Shown here: positions 61,904-64,000 of the stretch, one piece after another
How the letters are laid out: the number at the start of each line of letters is the position of its first letter
Position numbering within the stretch: the first letter of the stretch is position 1
Source of the DNA: Demequina activiva
GTDB taxonomy: Bacteria; Actinomycetota; Actinomycetes; Actinomycetales; Demequinaceae
Length of the DNA stretch: 64,000 nucleotides
Direction of reading: 5' to 3'
Assembly (NCBI RefSeq): GCF_016862815.1
Contig: NZ_BONR01000004.1
Span: 1-64,000, forward strand
Notes under the pieces: model-generated
What the model saw: only the letters and a program-made list of their open reading frames with translations
The model's database searches: none
What the model was told of the DNA's origin: nothing
Translations under genes and position numbers: made by a program

Positions 61904-63376
61904 ATGGAAGTGCTCGACCTTGCCCGCTGGCAGTTCGGCATCACAACCGTCTACCACTTCATCCTCGTGCCCCTCACGATCGGACTGTCGACCCTGGTGG
62001 CCATCCTGCAGACCGCGTGGGTGCGCACCGGCAAGGACGAGTACCTGAGGCTCACCAAGTTCTTCGGCAAGCTGCTGCTCATCAACTTCGCGCTCGGCGT
62101 CGCCACGGGGATCGTGCAGGAGTTCCAGTTCGGCATGAACTGGTCCGAGTACTCGCGCTTCGTGGGCGACGTCTTCGGCGCGCCGCTGGCCATGGAGGCG
62201 CTCGCGGCGTTCTTCCTCGAGTCGACGTTCCTGGGCCTGTGGATCTTCGGCTGGGACCGCCTGCCCAAGAAGGTCCACCTCGCGACCGTGTGGGCATTCG
62301 CGATCGGCTCCCTGCTGTCTGCGTACTTCATCATCGCCGCGAACTCGTGGATGCAGCACCCGGTGGGAGCGGAGTTCAACGAGGAGACCGGCCGTGCGGA
62401 GATGAACGACATCTGGGCGGTGCTCACCAACAACACCACGCTGGTCGCGTTCCCGCATGTGATCGCGACCGCGTTCCTGGTCGCAGGCACGTTCGTGGCG
62501 GGCATCGCCGTGTGGTGGATGGTCAAGCACGCTCGCGCGGACAACGGCCACCCCGACGTCCCCATGTACCGCACCGCCGCCCGGTTCGGGGCGGTCGTGA
62601 TGCTGATCTCGGGTGCCGCCGTGATCTACACGGGCGACGTCCAGGCCAAGCTGATGTTCGAGCAGCAGCCCATCAAGATGGCCGCTGCCGAGGGGCTGGT
62701 CGAGACCCCCGATGGCCCCGCGCCTTTCTCACTCCTGTCGATCGGCAACCTGGCGGGCGACGATCCGGCGTCCGTCCAGCACATCATCGAGATTCCCGGC
62801 CTGCTCTCGTACATGGCGACGGGCTCCTGGGACGGCGAGGTCCTGGGACTCGAGGACCTGCAGGAGATCTACGCGGAGCGCTACGGTGCGGTGGACGAGT
62901 TCGGCGAGCTCATCGAGTACCGGCCCAACCTGCTCGTCACCTACTGGTCGTTCCGGCTCATGATCGGGCTCGCGGTGTTCTCCGCAGCGCTGAGCGTGCT
63001 GATCCTGTGGTTCACCCGCTCTAAGCGCGTGGTCGACCAGCCGTGGATGGCGAAGCTTGCACTCGTCAGCCTGCCCATGCCCTTCCTCGCCGGCAGCTTC
63101 GGATGGATCTTCACGGAGATGGGACGCCAGCCGTTCGTGGTGGCGCCCAACCCCACGGGCTCGGACCAGATCATGCTGATGACGATGTCCGGCGTCTCCG
63201 AGGCCACGTCCGTGGGCGAGGTCATCACCTCGTTGGTCGCGCTCACGCTGGTGTACGCGATCCTGGGAGTGTTCTGGTTCCGCCTCATGCAGCGCTACGC
63301 CTCCGAGGGCGCGCCGCACGTGGAGTACGAGGAACCCTCCGAGGACCCCGACCGACCGATGTCCTTCGCGTACTAG
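61904..63376 (+). CDS. cydA: Cytochrome bd ubiquinol/menaquinol oxidase subunit I CydA
   Basis: 490 residues, about nine membrane segments. LARWQFGITTVYHFILVPLTIGLS carries the His ligand of heme b595 (His18 or so), MNWSEYSRFVGDVFGAPLAMEALAAFFLESTFLGLW contains Glu residues of the proton path, NNTTLVAFPHVIATAF the second His ligand, GWIFTEMGRQPFVV the Met/Arg region. The Q-loop is short (about 250-340), the actinobacterial/Bacillus type. It accepts quinol electrons and reduces O2 under low oxygen or stress. GGAGG before the ATG. Confidence 0.95.
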   Translation: MEVLDLARWQFGITTVYHFILVPLTIGLSTLVAILQTAWVRTGKDEYLRLTKFFGKLLLINFALGVATGIVQEFQFGMNWSEYSRFVGDVFGAPLAMEALAAFFLESTFLGLWIFGWDRLPKKVHLATVWAFAIGSLLSAYFIIAANSWMQHPVGAEFNEETGRAEMNDIWAVLTNNTTLVAFPHVIATAFLVAGTFVAGIAVWWMVKHARADNGHPDVPMYRTAARFGAVVMLISGAAVIYTGDVQAKLMFEQQPIKMAAAEGLVETPDGPAPFSLLSIGNLAGDDPASVQHIIEIPGLLSYMATGSWDGEVLGLEDLQEIYAERYGAVDEFGELIEYRPNLLVTYWSFRLMIGLAVFSAALSVLILWFTRSKRVVDQPWMAKLALVSLPMPFLAGSFGWIFTEMGRQPFVVAPNPTGSDQIMLMTMSGVSEATSVGEVITSLVALTLVYAILGVFWFRLMQRYASEGAPHVEYEEPSEDPDRPMSFAY

Positions 63377-63388
63377 GGAGCGCCCACC

Positions 63389-64000
63389 ATGGAACTCGAT
63401 CTCCCCCTCGTGTGGTTCGTGATCATCGCGATCCTGTGGACCGGCTACCTCGTGCTCGAGGGCTTCGACTTCGGCGTCGGCATGCTGCTCGAGAAGGTCG
63501 GCAAGGGCGACCGCGGGCGCCGCGTCGCGCTCAACACCATCGGCCCCGTGTGGGACGGCAACGAGGTGTGGCTGCTCACCGCGGGTGGCGCCACCTTCGC
63601 GGCGTTCCCGCACTGGTACGCGACCCTGTTCTCCGGCTTCTACCTGCCGCTGCTGCTGATCCTGCTCGCGTTGATCGTCCGCGCCGTGGCGATCGAGTAT
63701 CGCGGCAAGATCAACGACGACACGTGGCGCCGCCGGTGGGACTGGGTGATCATGGGCTCCGCCTGGGTGCCGTCGATCCTGTGGGGCGTCGCGTTCGCGA
63801 ACATCGTGCGCGGGGTGCCGATCGACGAGACCATGACCTACACGGGAGGGTTCTTCAACCTCCTGAACCCGTACGCGCTGCTGGGCGGCGCCACCACGCT
63901 GACGCTGTTCCTCAGCCACGGAGCGATCTTCCTGTCGCTCAAGACCGATGGCGAGGTGCGGGAACGTGCCGAGGCCGTGGCGCGCACCATGGCCCCCATC
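63389..64000 (+). CDS. cydB: Cytochrome bd oxidase subunit II CydB, N-terminal part
   Basis: 204 codons are present from ATG 63389 (GGGAG 10 nt before it) to the window edge; no stop. The start reads LPLVWFVIIAILWTGYLVLEGFDFGVGML, the CydB signature; then NTIGPVWDGNEVWLLTAGGATFAAFPHWYATLFSGFYLPLLLILLALIVRAVAIEYRGK. 12 bp after cydA. Together with CydA it forms the membrane oxidase. cydDC would be expected downstream outside the window. Confidence 0.95.
   Translation, partial: MELDLPLVWFVIIAILWTGYLVLEGFDFGVGMLLEKVGKGDRGRRVALNTIGPVWDGNEVWLLTAGGATFAAFPHWYATLFSGFYLPLLLILLALIVRAVAIEYRGKINDDTWRRRWDWVIMGSAWVPSILWGVAFANIVRGVPIDETMTYTGGFFNLLNPYALLGGATTLTLFLSHGAIFLSLKTDGEVRERAEAVARTMAPI

Overview
The window is GC-rich chromosomal DNA of an actinobacterium. 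Translation starts are often GTG, most gene junctions are 4-base ATGA or GTGA overlaps, and many genes lack a Shine-Dalgarno and have a -10-like hexamer 6-7 nt before the start codon (leaderless style). Gene content (an Obg-L27-L21-RNase E block, a hemD paralogue fused to a winged helix, F420/LLM-type enzymes) fits the order Micrococcales, for example a Demequina- or Cellulomonas-like organism. That placement is inference. I see no phage, IS element, CRISPR array or plasmid signature.

Region 1 (1-19.3 kb) is a molybdenum cofactor / nitrate assimilation island made of two convergent operons. The plus-strand operon runs mogA(partial)-moaE-moaA, then a putative HTH-TOBE regulator followed by modABC. 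The minus-strand operon has 15 genes, starts at 19326 and ends at 4570: narK, nasA, a NirB-like flavoprotein, nirB, nirD, cysG, hemD-winged helix, cbiX, moeB, moeA, moaC, mobA, a DUF6457-like gene, moaD and a small unknown gene. Every junction is an overlap or a gap of at most 3 bp. Together these encode nitrate uptake, nitrate and nitrite reduction to ammonium, siroheme for NirB and bis-MGD for NasA, with molybdate supplied by ModABC.

Region 2 (19.7-25.8 kb, minus strand) is a heme-precursor cluster hemC-hemD-hemB-hemL preceded by an MFS transporter and copC. Region 3 (25.9-29.0 kb) has two overlapping GT4 glycosyltransferases and an SGNH hydrolase. Region 4 (29.1-34.9 kb) has DoxX, a TetR regulator divergent from a GH3 glycosidase-MFS pair with an operator between them, and a fructosamine kinase-like gene. 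Region 5 (35.1-45.9 kb) is rich in redox functions: a CE1758-type LLM monooxygenase with MarR and FMN reductase, GNAT, pirin, two NADPH:F420-reductase-like proteins, HAD phosphatase, DHA2 efflux pump, SGNH hydrolase, NmrA-like protein, glutathione peroxidase and a second LLM oxidoreductase.

Region 6 (46.0-61.5 kb, minus strand) is the conserved housekeeping block: tRNA-Ala(GGC), two histidine phosphatases, rsfS, a large Glu/Pro-rich tail-anchored protein, nadD, a 48-residue membrane protein, proA, proB, obg, rpmA, rplU, an unknown gene and rne. A three-gene sugar ABC transporter with its own operators, internal hairpin and terminator lies between proA and proB. Region 7 (61.9 kb to the end) begins cydAB, cytochrome bd oxidase; cydB runs off the window.

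The best leads for new biology are the compact nitrate/Moco/siroheme operon with its fused hemD regulator, the twin palindromes at the HTH-TOBE gene, the LacI-like operator in front of the transporter with no LacI gene in view, and the Glu/Pro-rich membrane protein between nadD and rsfS.
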